Source: Chara braunii (Eukaryota > Streptophyta > Charophyceae > Charales > Characeae). Taken from it: DNA of 36,259 nt. The position numbers were made by a program, and so were the translations under genes. This document shows, in pieces, positions 25,105-33,929 of this stretch. The notes beneath the pieces are model-generated. The model was given only the letters and a program-made list of their open reading frames with translations. It was not told the origin of the DNA and did not search any database. Location of the stretch: contig BFEA01000016.1 of the NCBI GenBank assembly GCA_003427395.1, positions 3,643,000 to 3,679,258 on the forward strand. Direction: 5' to 3'. Position 1 is the stretch's first letter. Each line of letters begins with the position of its first letter.

Positions 25105-26065
25105 TAACAGAGGATTCATGAAAACCTAACAAAAACAATTGTTAGGTTTGCACGAAAATTTTTAAAGATGTTTATAGTACATTTTTCTGGCGTCCTACAT
25201 GAACAAAATTCTATGTAAAGTAAATTAACCACAAAAAAGGAATAGAAATGTATTTTTTCAGAACCATTGAAGCAAGTTTTTTAAAGAAAAATCATTACCT
25301 TGCAAAGCACCATTTCTTAAGGAACTGAAAATCCTAGTTTTTTGTTTATTTTTAAAAATTATATTTATAGTTCTATAAGGTATGTAGCATAACGAATCTA
25401 TTCGGGAGTTTTTCCCAAACACGCACGCATGTTCTCCTGTTCACGAATGTTCGTTTGGATATGTTTTCTCATACATGGACGAATACATTGTTTTTTAGTG
25501 TTTTTTATTAAAATATTTTTCCATTTTTTAATTTTAAATCTTGGTTGGCTGAGAATTTGAAGATGTCTCCCGAGCAAACGTTCTTTGAATTTTTCTTTTA
25601 CATAACATTTTTTTTTTACAAGGTTTTTACAGATAAATTAAAAATGGACGTATATTAATTTATAGTTTTATAAACCAGTTTTCGCAAAACTTGTGTTTTA
25701 CCAAACTGCTGAAAATGACTTATAGTTCTATAAATGAGTATTCATTGAAACTGTTTTTTTTAACATCTTTCGAGTTCGCCTTGCAGTCCACAAACATTGT
25801 CTTGTTTGAGCTACTATGTTTTTTGCCAATCTACTGAAAACAACTTATAGTCTCAAAAATTATAATATGGACTTCGCCAGAAATAATTTTTTTGCATATT
25901 TTGAGAATGAGTAGATTTTTTGCGTGTTTTATACCTTTTTTCTCGGGAAACAGTTAGAAAGGCTATCTTTTATGTGTAAAAAATAAATGTTTAAATTTAA
26001 CTTTTTCATTCTATAAAAAATGTTAGGTTTTGTGGTTTTGTTAGATTTTCACTAATTCAATGTTA
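25105..26065. mobile_element. AT-rich element with ~35-bp terminal inverted repeats
   Basis: The left end TAACAGAGGATTCATGAAAA (then CCTAACAAAAACA) matches the reverse complement of the right end (TAACATTGAATTAGTGAAAA, then TCTAACAAAACCA). TA dinucleotides at 25103-25104 and 26066-26067 could be a TA target duplication of Tc1/mariner type, though the ends are AT-rich and ambiguous. The interior is very AT-rich and repeats words such as ACTTATAGT; no transposase is visible. Inserted in the presumed LINE ORF1. Confidence 0.7.
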
Positions 26066-26068
26066 TAT

Positions 26069-26415
26069 GAGGATGTGTAGAGGAGGCTATTCTTTTGCAT
26101 GGCAGTTAACAAACGCAGTTCTTCATCCCAAGCCAATATCAACAGGATAACTAGGAAGGGAGGCATTATGTGATCTTCGTTGTCATTCAATCTAGATCCA
26201 ACTGTCATGCCCGGTATAAGTTGTTGTCCGTCAGTTTGTTGCTGTGTGGGCGTGTCACCCCAATTTCTAGTAGGCGGCTGAGTCGGTCCGTATCCTTTCG
26301 CATTCTGCGTGGGCTGTTGCGTTCCTGGTTGATTGCCACCAGGTGCCGAAGTTGCCCCATCTGGTCCTACCGGAGATCCACCACTTCCATCTTTCTTTCC
26401 ACCATCGCATTATAG
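26069..26415 (-). pseudogene. Presumed LINE ORF1 fragment, 5' part
   Basis: Two frames look protein-like. One is stop-free and Gly/Pro/Gln-rich (DGGKKDGSGGSPVGPDG, NQPGTQQPTQNAKGYG). The other looks like a charged coiled coil (MVERKMEVVDLR, a TAG, then DQMGQLRHLVAINQERN, RMRKDTDRLSRLLEIGV) but has further stops. I cannot tell which is ancestral. Confidence 0.35.
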
Positions 26416-26462
26416 TGTTGGAGAAAGGTACCCTGGAAAAGGACAAAATAAAATAAAATAAT

Positions 26463-26494
26463 GGGTGAAACTCCGACAGAAGTTACGAAACAGT
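26463..26494 (+). pseudogene. Hammerhead copy C, truncated remnant
   Basis: GGGTGAAACTCCGAC matches stem II and its loop in copy B. Nine extra bases (AGAAGTTAC) precede GAAACAGT. The CTGATGA core and stem I are missing. The family's 3' flank (CACAGCCCCTCGTTT, CTCTCTGCCTACAG) follows. Confidence 0.8.
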
Positions 26495-26531
26495 TTATCA
26501 CAGCCCCTCGTTTCTTGTCCTCTTATCCCTC

Positions 26532-26691
26532 TCTGCCTACAGTTTTTTTTTTAATTATTATTTTATTTTTATTTTTTTTTAATTTTATTTTACTTTATTA
26601 TTATTATTAATTATTTTATTTATTTATTTATTACTATTATCTTCTTCTTACTATTATTTATTATTATTATTATTTTTTTAATTCTGCCTAC
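26532..26691. mobile_element. AT-rich insertion with 9-bp duplication in hammerhead copy C
   Basis: TCTGCCTAC at 26532-26540 is repeated at 26683-26691. The 142 bp between are T/A-rich with TTATT repeats and a leading T run. The element's CGGTTTAACGGGCAGCTCTC flank resumes afterwards, so an uninterrupted copy can be inferred. Confidence 0.7.
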
Positions 26692-26737
26692 GGTTTAACG
26701 GGCAGCTCTCTTTATCGATATATATATTTTAAATAAT

Positions 26738-27515
26738 TCGGGCCTTTTCTAAATTTGTGTGTCATGCCCGCACAGGGGCCTCGACCCACTAGTGAAGAGT
26801 TACGCTTCACGGCTGGGCTTTCGACCACGTGCGGTCTGGGGTGGCTCACGCCAGCCGCAGATCGCCATCCACATCGACTGCCGTCATGTTTTGCAGTCGG
26901 GAAAGGCCGTCGTAATGGCACCTGACCAGTAGGAAGTTTTAAAAATCTTTTGTGCCTGTTCTTGTTCGCCACATTCCGTTGGCGCGAAGCTTCAAAATCA
27001 GTGTTTTTTTTACCCATGGGGTGATTTTGAAGCTTCGATTTTCCTTATTTTGTCATTGGAAAAATTAAAAAAATATGGGATTCGGAGTCCTTCGGCCGTA
27101 GTTTGTGCGCAGTGGCCACGAAACACGGCGCGAAGAGATGTGTCAGTGTTGTCTTGTGGGTTCCTAGCACACAGTCCGAAGGCTGCGCTGCACTTACATA
27201 CCGAGAGCAGCGGCCGCACATGCCCACAATGTCCACCCGAATTCATCCGGGGCGGCGGCCAGTGGGGTCACATGTGTTCCATCGTTTTGGGTCCGGTGTC
27301 ATAACGAGGGATGGCAGTCATAATTGCCGGTTACTTTATTTTCATTTTTTTGGTGCTCATCGCCTAAAACAAAAAATGGACGAAAATAATTTCTGGACAT
27401 TTTTTTAATGCTGAAAAAGTGCCACACACCGATTTACGCTTCGCTAGTGGGTCGAGGCCCCAGGGGCCATGCTAATCTTTTCTGTATCGTTCGAATTTTA
27501 ACTGATGTCCCCATG
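26738..27515 (-). pseudogene. U6 snRNA pseudogene split in two by a DNA element
   Basis: The 5' half on the minus strand is 27515-27461: GGGGACATCAGTTAAAATTC, GAACGATACAGAAAAGATTA and GCATGGCCCCTG. The 3' half (TGTGCGGGCATGACACACAA, then ATTTAGAAAAGGCC) is 26775-26738. A 685-bp element lies between them. Removing it and one CAG rebuilds the normal U6 order. Confidence 0.85.
26776..27460. mobile_element. 685-bp element with perfect 17-bp terminal inverted repeats and CAG duplication
   Basis: Ends are GGGCCTCGACCCACTAG (26776-26792) and its exact reverse complement (27444-27460). CAG flanks both sides (26773-26775 and 27461-27463). The 3-bp duplication and GGG start suggest a non-autonomous PIF/Harbinger-like element, though that group usually prefers TTA/TAA. 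An inner hairpin pairs CGAAGCTTCAAAATCA (from 26985) with its complement ending near 27037. No transposase is encoded. Confidence 0.8.
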
Positions 27516-27560
27516 GACGCAAAAGGATTATTTCGATGACCATGAAAACCAAAATTCACC

Positions 27561-27640
27561 AGCGGGCCTAGCTCAGTTGGTACACGCATGAACTGCTTAA
27601 ATGCAGACCCGAGTTCGAAACCAGATACCACCAGATGACC
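27561..27640 (+). mobile_element. tRNA-derived SINE-like head
   Basis: Begins GCGGGCC. It has a pol III A box TAGCTCAGTTGG (27569-27580) and a near-consensus B box, AGTTCGAAACC, inside GAGTTCGAAACC (27611-27622). The acceptor end does not pair as in a mature tRNA. The 3' limit is not visible. Confidence 0.6.
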
Positions 27641-28529
27641 AGAACAAATCCATTCTGAAATCGAAACGTCGTCGTCGAGAAAACTCAACGTGGCAGGCGG
27701 GACAAGGTCGCTGGAAACATCACAAAGGGGAAAGGGATGTGTAGCACTGTATGCAAGTGGTTGGACCTTGCTCAACCTAGGGTATGTCGTCTTCGGGGGT
27801 TGCATCCGGCGGAAGGAGTGTTCCAAGTGCTTTGATTCTTTCTTTCTTCTTCTTTTTTAGTGTTTTGTCTTTTTGTAAACAGGTCTTATGGTCGTGGCGC
27901 CATATCTATCATTGGGGGGGCTCTGCCTGATACCCTTTATACTGGCATGTTAGCGGACAATTTGTTGCTCCCACCTGTTTCTTTATGGCAATCACTCTTA
28001 GCTAGGTACTTTGTCAAAACAGAAAAAAACAAAAAATGTCCTCCTGATGTAAGCATCTCTAATCTTGCGTTAGTCGGCGTTGACGCGAGGACATTTCTCC
28101 ATCTCTTGTTTGGTATAGACCCATCCGTATCTCCGTGTATCCTATTTTCTACCCGTGTAAGTAAAGTTTTATGCGCAACTACAAGGAGAGGGTGGATATG
28201 TTGCTCCTTTCCAACCTTTGGCATGGAAATAAAGAGCAAAATGGGGAGTCGAATTGCTGGCTGATCTGATTTGTGGCCAAGGGTCTGTCCATAAGCCTCG
28301 GAACATTGGTTCACAGACCGTCGACCGACTTCCCAGCTGCCCACACGCTACCATCCATCCGGCCGTCTACAAGCATGCATGCGAGAGCACCACGGTGATG
28401 GGAGGAGAATAGCTTGGGACATAGCCCTTCGGGTTAACAGGGTCCACCTGTTAATGTGAGTTCTATATCTATGTACTACCCACAATCTGCGTAGCACGGC
28501 GACGTGTTCGCGCCCCTCCATGTTCGTGC

Positions 28530-28740
28530 GAACAGCTCGCGAACGTGTTTGGGCGAACATATATATTTTTCTGTAAAAAAAAAAAAAAAACATTTTTTTT
28601 TTTCGGTTTTGACTTTGAAGTTTGAACACACGTTTGGCTAAGAATTTGAACATGAGTCCAAGGCAAAAGTTGCTTGTATTGTTGTATTACATGACATATA
28701 TTGTTTTCAGATTTTTGAATCATTTTTCTAAGTTTTTTTT
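28530..28740. repeat. Diverged relative of the AT-rich element
   Basis: TTGGCTAAGAATTTGAACAT followed by GAGTCCAAGGCAAAAGTTGC parallels TTGGCTGAGAATTTGAAGAT and its following bases inside the 25.1-26.1 kb element, with similar AT-rich surroundings. No ends are visible. Confidence 0.45.
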
Positions 28741-28765
28741 TTTTTTTTTTTTTTGATATTTTTAT

Positions 28766-29192
28766 GGGTTAATTTTAAAAATATTGCTGTTTCCAAGTTT
28801 GGCAGCAAAAATGTCGTCCGTTCGAAGTTTCCTTTTCAAAAATAGAGGTTTTGTTGCAGCTTTATGGGGTTCCGGTAGTTTGCCAGCAAAAATACCGCGT
28901 TTTGCCCAGTTTCACGGCAAAGGACCCCTAGGCCCCTGGCCTCAGGGACTCAGGGACTCAGCGTTCTGGCCTGAGGCACTCAGCTGTTCTTTTTTTTTTT
29001 TTTTTTTCCCGCGGGCGTGGCCGAGGCATCTCGGGGATTCTCGGCCGTGGCCACGCCGAGATGCCTCGCCGAGATGCCTCGGTCACGTTTCTTGTTTTTT
29101 TTTCTTTTTCTTTTTTTTGCGCGGCCGTGGCCGAGGCATCTCGGCGGTGGGCATGCCCAGATGCGTCGGCCATTCCCCGCCCCCCCCCCAAA

Positions 29193-29241
<49 letters not shown>

Positions 29242-29457
29242 GAGTGCCTCAGGCCAGAACGCTGAGTCCCTGAGTCCCTGAGGCCAGGGGCCTAGGGGTC
29301 CTTTGCCGTGAAACTGGGCAAAACGCGGTATTTTTGCTGGCAAACTACGGGAACCCGTTAAAGCTGCAACGAAACATCTATTTTTGCAAAGGAAACTTCG
29401 AACGGATGACATTTTTGCTGCCAAACTTCGAAACAGCAATATTGTTGTTATTAACCC
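28766..29457. mobile_element. 692-bp foldback element with ~200-bp inverted arms and TAT duplication
   Basis: The arms 28766-28985 and about 29236-29457 are reverse complements at roughly 90% identity. They start GGGTTAAT and include GGCAGCAAAAATGTC and CCGCGTTTTGCCCAGTTTCA. TAT flanks both ends (28763-28765 and 29458-29460). The loop holds (AAC)n (about 29196-29235) and its own inverted copies of CCGTGGCCGAGGCATCTCGG. Paired open frames on the two strands are mirror images of the arms, not genes. Confidence 0.85.
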
Positions 29458-29545
29458 TATTTTGATTTATGTTCGCATTCGGAGGGTTTTGGGCGCTAGT
29501 TTGCGTTGGGGCTAGCCCACGATTCGTCCTCACGACTAAATCCTA

Positions 29546-29765
29546 TTGTATACCCCATTTTTGCGACTGGCAATGTGGAGTTGGCCATTTCTGCCGACAT
29601 GCACTTGCAATCAAATTCTCTGTGGGCATTCTCGTGGTGCCACATCTCAAAGGAATGAACTGGTTTTATGCTCATCAGGCGATTGTAAACGGAGCAAGAA
29701 AGGAGAGGAAGGCAATGAGGATGAGAATGGCGACGAAGAAGAGGAGGAGGAGGGGGAAGTTCTGA
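29546..29765 (+). pseudogene. Possible SWIM-like zinc finger fragment of a transposase
   Basis: One frame reads CDWQCGVGHFCRHALAIKF. The CRHALA word is typical of the SWIM finger in MULE/FAR1 proteins, but the expected CxC pair is not clear. The frame continues into a Lys/Arg-rich tail and stops. Low confidence. Confidence 0.25.
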
Positions 29766-29830
29766 ATACTAGGCAAATTATTGCTTCCTTCGGCTTCCCT
29801 TCGTCCTCAGCTGTTTTTCGTCGTGTCCAA

Positions 29831-29861
29831 CTCTTCACAATGCGTAATCATCAACCTGCTG

Positions 29862-29893
<32 letters not shown>

Positions 29894-29924
29894 GTCAGCA
29901 GGTTGATGATTACACATTGTGAGG
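29831..29924. repeat. AT-centred hairpin 1
   Basis: CACAATGCGTAATCATCAAC with CTGCTGA (29836-29862) pairs with TCAGCAG and GTTGATGATTACACATTGTG (29895-29921) with about one mismatch. The loop is (AT)n. Confidence 0.9.
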
Positions 29925-29936
29925 GGCCTGAGGGCT

Positions 29937-30075
29937 TTTTTCAAATCCCCCTTTGCTACAGTTTGCGCATGAACGATCGGCAAACCCAAATGCACACGAT
30001 ATATATATATATATCAGTGCATTTGGGTTCACCGGTCGTTCGTGCGCAAACTGTAGCAAGGGAGGATTTGAAAAG
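29937..30075. repeat. AT-centred hairpin 2
   Basis: Arms of about 58 nt (29937-29995 and 30017-30075) pair with few mismatches. CTACAGTTTGCGCATGAACG and AACCCAAATGCAC match their complements in the right arm. The loop is (AT)n. Confidence 0.9.
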
Positions 30076-30159
30076 CACATCATGCGCAAACGACAAGTCA
30101 TTAGCGTTGATTGATGCAAATGTGCGTCGACTGTGCAATTGCGACAATGCGTTGACTGT

Positions 30160-30385
30160 GCACTTGAATTTGAAGAGGGCCAGGTGCATGTTTTGGGATC
30201 GGATGTGGAGACTTCAGTGACATGTCTGCACGTTTTGCAAAATGTGCACCTGCCCGTATGCACGTCTAAGCGCATTCTGCGGAATGGAGTGAAACGGAAT
30301 TCTACTAACATCTGATTGCAAAACCTGCACCTGGCCGTCTTGACATCCAAATGCGTTCTGCCACACGGGGTGAAACTGAAGTCTT
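30160..30385. repeat. Degenerate direct and inverted repeats
   Basis: GCAAAATGTGCACCTGCCCG (from 30237) and GCAAAACCTGCACCTGGCCG (from 30316) start two diverged ~80-bp direct copies that end near GTGAAAC. A third, inverted copy (GGCCAGGTGCATGTTTTG, about 30179) lies to the left. Confidence 0.6.
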
Positions 30386-30865
30386 CAAAATCAAGAAGAT
30401 GTATGCAGCCTGAGGAGTGCTAACAAATGGCCCATGCCGAAAGATTCTCACATTAAAAGGCTAAAAGCCACTGTAAAAACCATAAAACGGCTTAAAACGA
30501 AAAACAAAAAACAAAAACAGAGAGTCTTTTGGCACAGGGTTGGAACTTGGAGGGAAAGGGAAAGGTAGCTGAGGAGAATGGTGTCCCCGAGTGTTTCCTT
30601 TTTGTGCCGGAATGAGCGCAACACATTATTTTTGAGAGAAGAATATGAAAAGTTAAACGGAACTCTCTGTTTCTTCTTTTCCTTTCATTGTCTAGCGCAC
30701 AGGTCGGAGACACAGAGCATTATCTATGAACAGAGATACTGGACTAGACAAAGAGACATATTTGTGAACACGGACATCGGAGAAACTTGGGGACAAGGAG
30801 GAGGAAGATTGGAGTGTCTTTATGGCAACGTCCTGCCTGCGCGGCTTCGACCGATTTCGTAAACG

Positions 30866-30878
30866 GCATGAGCTGAAA

Positions 30879-30925
<47 letters not shown>

Positions 30926-31076
30926 AACAACCCCCTCCAGTGCTAGAGGTGCTGGTAAGAGCAAACACCGCTAGCACCGGGGGAGAGCCTCCATCTATTG
31001 GTGGGGAGCATCACCTGCTGGAAAGCGGGTCCAGCGTCCCAAATACAGAGTGAAAATACAGCATGAGCTGAAAGCT
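30866..31076 (-). mobile_element. Short retroposon with poly(A) tail and 16-bp target duplication
   Basis: GCATGAGCTGAAAGCT occurs perfectly at 30866-30881 and 31061-31076. The insert (30882-31060) reads, on the minus strand, as ~140 bp of unrecognised sequence ending in an A run of ~37 (plus-strand T, 30883-30919). No tRNA, 5S or U-RNA head was recognised; it may be a SINE or the truncated 3' end of another LINE. Confidence 0.88.
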
Positions 31077-31139
31077 GAGAAGCCAACATTGGCTTTTGCT
31101 CAGTCAGACAATGGCCTCGTGAGGGACCACTGACACCCA

Positions 31140-31143
<4 letters not shown>

Positions 31144-31229
<86 letters not shown>
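31144..31229. repeat. (GA)n microsatellite
   Basis: Pure GA run of about 86 bases. Confidence 0.97.
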
Positions 31230-31234
<5 letters not shown>

Positions 31235-33480
31235 GTTTCGATGCACTCTTTTTTTCTTGAAGTTTGTTGAAAGGGCAGCAGTCACTGACACACAAGAAGG
31301 ATTTTTCCACCCGCCTTTGTTTGGAGGCGCTGCCATGTACATCCAGGCGAGTCCTAGCGGGAACACACAGTTGATCACTTTGTTATTTTGACACAACATA
31401 AGGCTGGCCCGGTTCCAGCTAACCGAACAAAGGACACTGAGAACGAGTCCCCGTTGGTGCTCTGTTTGTGCTTAGAAGGCATGCATCTGGTTCTAAGAGT
31501 GACCAGGTTCATGCAGCGTTCTTAGCATGAGCATAGCAGCAGCGGGTCGCGGTCCCTGTATCGAGTGTATCAAGGCACTACAAACAAGCCCCAGCTTGAG
31601 CTCCCTCGGCCTGGAATCGGCCCGACGATGATACATAACATGTGCAGAGGCCCCAAACCCATTCTATACATGCAGTGCAGGTTTTCCTCCAGCTCCACAT
31701 ACCAGTTCCTCAGACTGTCTCAATTTGAAACCCGATCCTCAAACATGAGACCAAAGACCCCCTGACGATCCCGACCCTTATGGGACCGACTACTTTGGTG
31801 AGGGTGTTAGTCTCCGATCGTCTATCGTCTATTTCCTGACACTAAGGCCTACTACCTTCTGGGCGGCAACGGCCGCGTGAAGAATTCTGTGGCGTGCGCT
31901 CCGACTGTTCCTTCAACGAAGATCTGAAAACCCAACCACTGCAGAAGAGATGCAGGGGCTATAATTAATGTCTTGATTGCGACGGTTGTTCCGGCTTCCG
32001 AGACATCCCAACTGTCGTCCCGGAACATTATAAGTGGCACTCTGTTGTGTGGTAAATGGCGAAACATCCATAGAGAAAAACAAAAAGGCAAACATCGGTC
32101 AGATAACACCTAGCGATCTTCTTTTTGTGTTTGCGTCTTTCCTCTGAGCTATGATTACACCTGAGCTTGTAGCAGCAGCTATTCACCATCAACGGAAGAC
32201 AAGCCGGAGACCTCGGATGAGCTCCCAAGTCCTTCTAGTGCAAGTTTTGTGTAGTCACAGAGACCTGCAAAGCAAAGCAAAGCACAGCACATGGCCGGAC
32301 CAAGCAAGGAAAACCGAAGCACGCGCAACAAAGTTTAACAAACCAAAAAGCGGAATGAACGTGGGAGGTCAAAAAACCGAAAAAACAGAAGCCAAAGCGC
32401 AGGAAGGATAGGATTTCCCAAACACAAGGAGGAGGAAACAGGACGTCGTCATCGGTGTCACATTCTCCCACTTCGAAGTTCGGAATGGAACTTGAATGCT
32501 CAGCAAGAGTCGAACCAGCAACCTCACACAAATTAACCAGCAACCTTACACAAATTAAAAGCGTCACGGTCCACCCACACACACACACACTGGACAACTG
32601 ACATTTCGTTAAAACTGACATTTTTCTTCTTCTTCTAAAAAATTCAGGAAATTGAGTGTAGGAAAAAGACAGTATTCTTTTGCGTTTTTCTGTCCCCATG
32701 AGATCGGACTATTTGATGGTTGGGCGTCGTGATGAAGCCGGACGGTCGGGGGGTGTATTTTGGCGGGACTTTACGTTGAGATACATCATATGGTCGAAGT
32801 GAGATAACCACTTTCTCACCCGATGAACAATGAAATTTTGACTAAAGTCCACTTTCGTGAATTTAGGGGAAAAATGGCAGGTTTAACGAAATGTCAATTG
32901 GACACAAAGCAAGCTGCCTGTGAATGAGGAATGGACCCCAGAAAACCTCGACATGGTTTGTTGTACCACGATGACCTGGAACGACGTGACTTCGCTTAAC
33001 CGCATAGTCGTTGAGTCTCTTGACTGAGGTTAGTGATTTGGCAGGCAGGCAGCTCGAATCTGCGTACAAAAAGAAGGATGGCGAGTAGAATGCCAGTTGA
33101 GCAACTGGTCACGGACAGCAAAACTACTCCCGCTTCAAAGGTAGCACACAGCAACAAGGCGAAGCACACTGCCCTACCAGTAGCTGGGAACAAACGGAAT
33201 AGAGATGTGTACTCTTATCTGTTTGATCCTACCTTCTACGGCAGTGTTTTTCGTTCGCCCTCTTCTCCGACACGTTTTTCGTCCGCCCTAGAAGGTAGGA
33301 ACAAGTGTGACTGTAACCCCCGGGTTCGAATGAATTTGAGGCGGAGGGCGCTTCGGCTGCCGCGTTAACGACCACCCCAACCGGTAGGTAGAGGACAGAC
33401 CAAAAATGTGTTGGATAAGAGGGAGAAGGAAAATCAAAGCACGTGGCAAAAGAGAAAGGGATCCACAAAGAAAAGGCAAG
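31230..33480. other. No confident gene; one weak minus-strand exon candidate
   Basis: A minus-strand frame at 32052-31854 reads PLIMFRDDSWDVSEAGTTVA and LLQWLGFQIFVEGTVGAHAT without low-complexity bias and ends near a possible donor (CAGAAGGTAGT), but I recognise no family. A 29-bp tandem pair (AACCAGCAACCTCACACAAA type) lies at about 32512-32570, next to a B-box-like GGTTCGACTC on the minus strand. Confidence 0.3.
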
Positions 33481-33596
33481 CGGCCTGGCGCAGTTGGTTG
33501 GTACACGGGAGGTCGTGGGTTCGATTCCCTGCAGTTCCTTTTGACTTTCCACAGGCCCCTGTGTGGTGCATGTCGGAAGGTAGATAGATAGATAGT
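33480..33596 (+). mobile_element. tRNA-derived SINE-like element ending in (GATA)n
   Basis: A box TGGCGCAGTTGG (33486-33497) and a perfect B box GGTTCGATTCC (33518-33528) follow the start GCGGCCTGG. The body runs to a (GATA)n tail (about 33580-33595). The head resembles the one at 27.56 kb (CAGTTGG, TACACG), so the two may be one family. Confidence 0.65.
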
Positions 33597-33665
33597 CAAA
33601 CAGAGCTTCCGATTAAACTGTAGGAAGAGCGGGAGAAGAGGACACCAAACGAGGGGCTGTGACAA

Positions 33666-33720
33666 ATTGTTTTGTCGGAGTTTCACCGACGCATCAGGAG
33701 GCTGAACCCTCAAAAACAGT
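33666..33720 (-). pseudogene. Hammerhead copy D, core-mutated
   Basis: On the minus strand: ACTGT, extra T residues, stem I GAGG/CCTC with loop GTTCAG, then CTGATGC (the invariant final A of CTGATGA is C), intact stem II GTCGG/CCGAC with loop TGAAACT, then AAAAC instead of GAAAC. Two invariant core bases are lost and stem III has a mismatch, so cleavage is not expected. Family flanks are present on both sides (TGGATTATCACTTACAG upstream, GTCACAGCCCCTCGTTT downstream). Confidence 0.88.
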
Positions 33721-33929
33721 CTTCAGAATCCCCTAGCTGATTACGCTGTAAGTGATAATCCACCTTAACCCCGGCTGTGGTTAATCAGCTACCAGATTGG
33801 CAAACGGAACGGAATGTGGCTGAAAGCGAACCCCAGTGTTAGACACTTTCGAACCCAACCCCAGCATGGATGGTAAGTAGTAATAACGTTATGAGGCCAG
33901 GCACCCAGACTGAACTCAACCCATCAAGC

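Larger units (their letters stand above)
20088..26415 (-). mobile_element. Decayed L1-type LINE, minus strand, with nested DNA element
   Basis: In minus-strand order: a presumed ORF1 region (about 26415-26069 and 25103-24831), endonuclease (24617 to about 23870), reverse transcriptase (about 23220-22060), a zf-RVT-like C-terminal part (21965-20447) and a 3' UTR ending near GGGCCCTAATAATAAAGAGA and a short A-rich tail (about 20087-20105). This domain order is that of plant L1 LINEs. Premature stops and several frameshifts make it inactive. A ~960-bp AT-rich element (25105-26065) interrupts ORF1. I found no convincing target duplication, and the 5' end is uncertain. Confidence 0.85.

Noticed and set aside
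27561-27640. Functional tRNA gene
   Set aside because: A and B boxes are present, but the acceptor ends do not pair and the anticodon arm is irregular, so a SINE head fits better.
28784-29439. Two similar proteins (SLAAKMSSVRSF type) on opposite strands
   Set aside because: They are the two arms of the 692-bp foldback read from each end, not genes.
32500-32570. B-box-like GGTTCGACTC on the minus strand, suggesting another tRNA-like element
   Set aside because: No A box at the right distance; the stretch is mainly a short tandem repeat.
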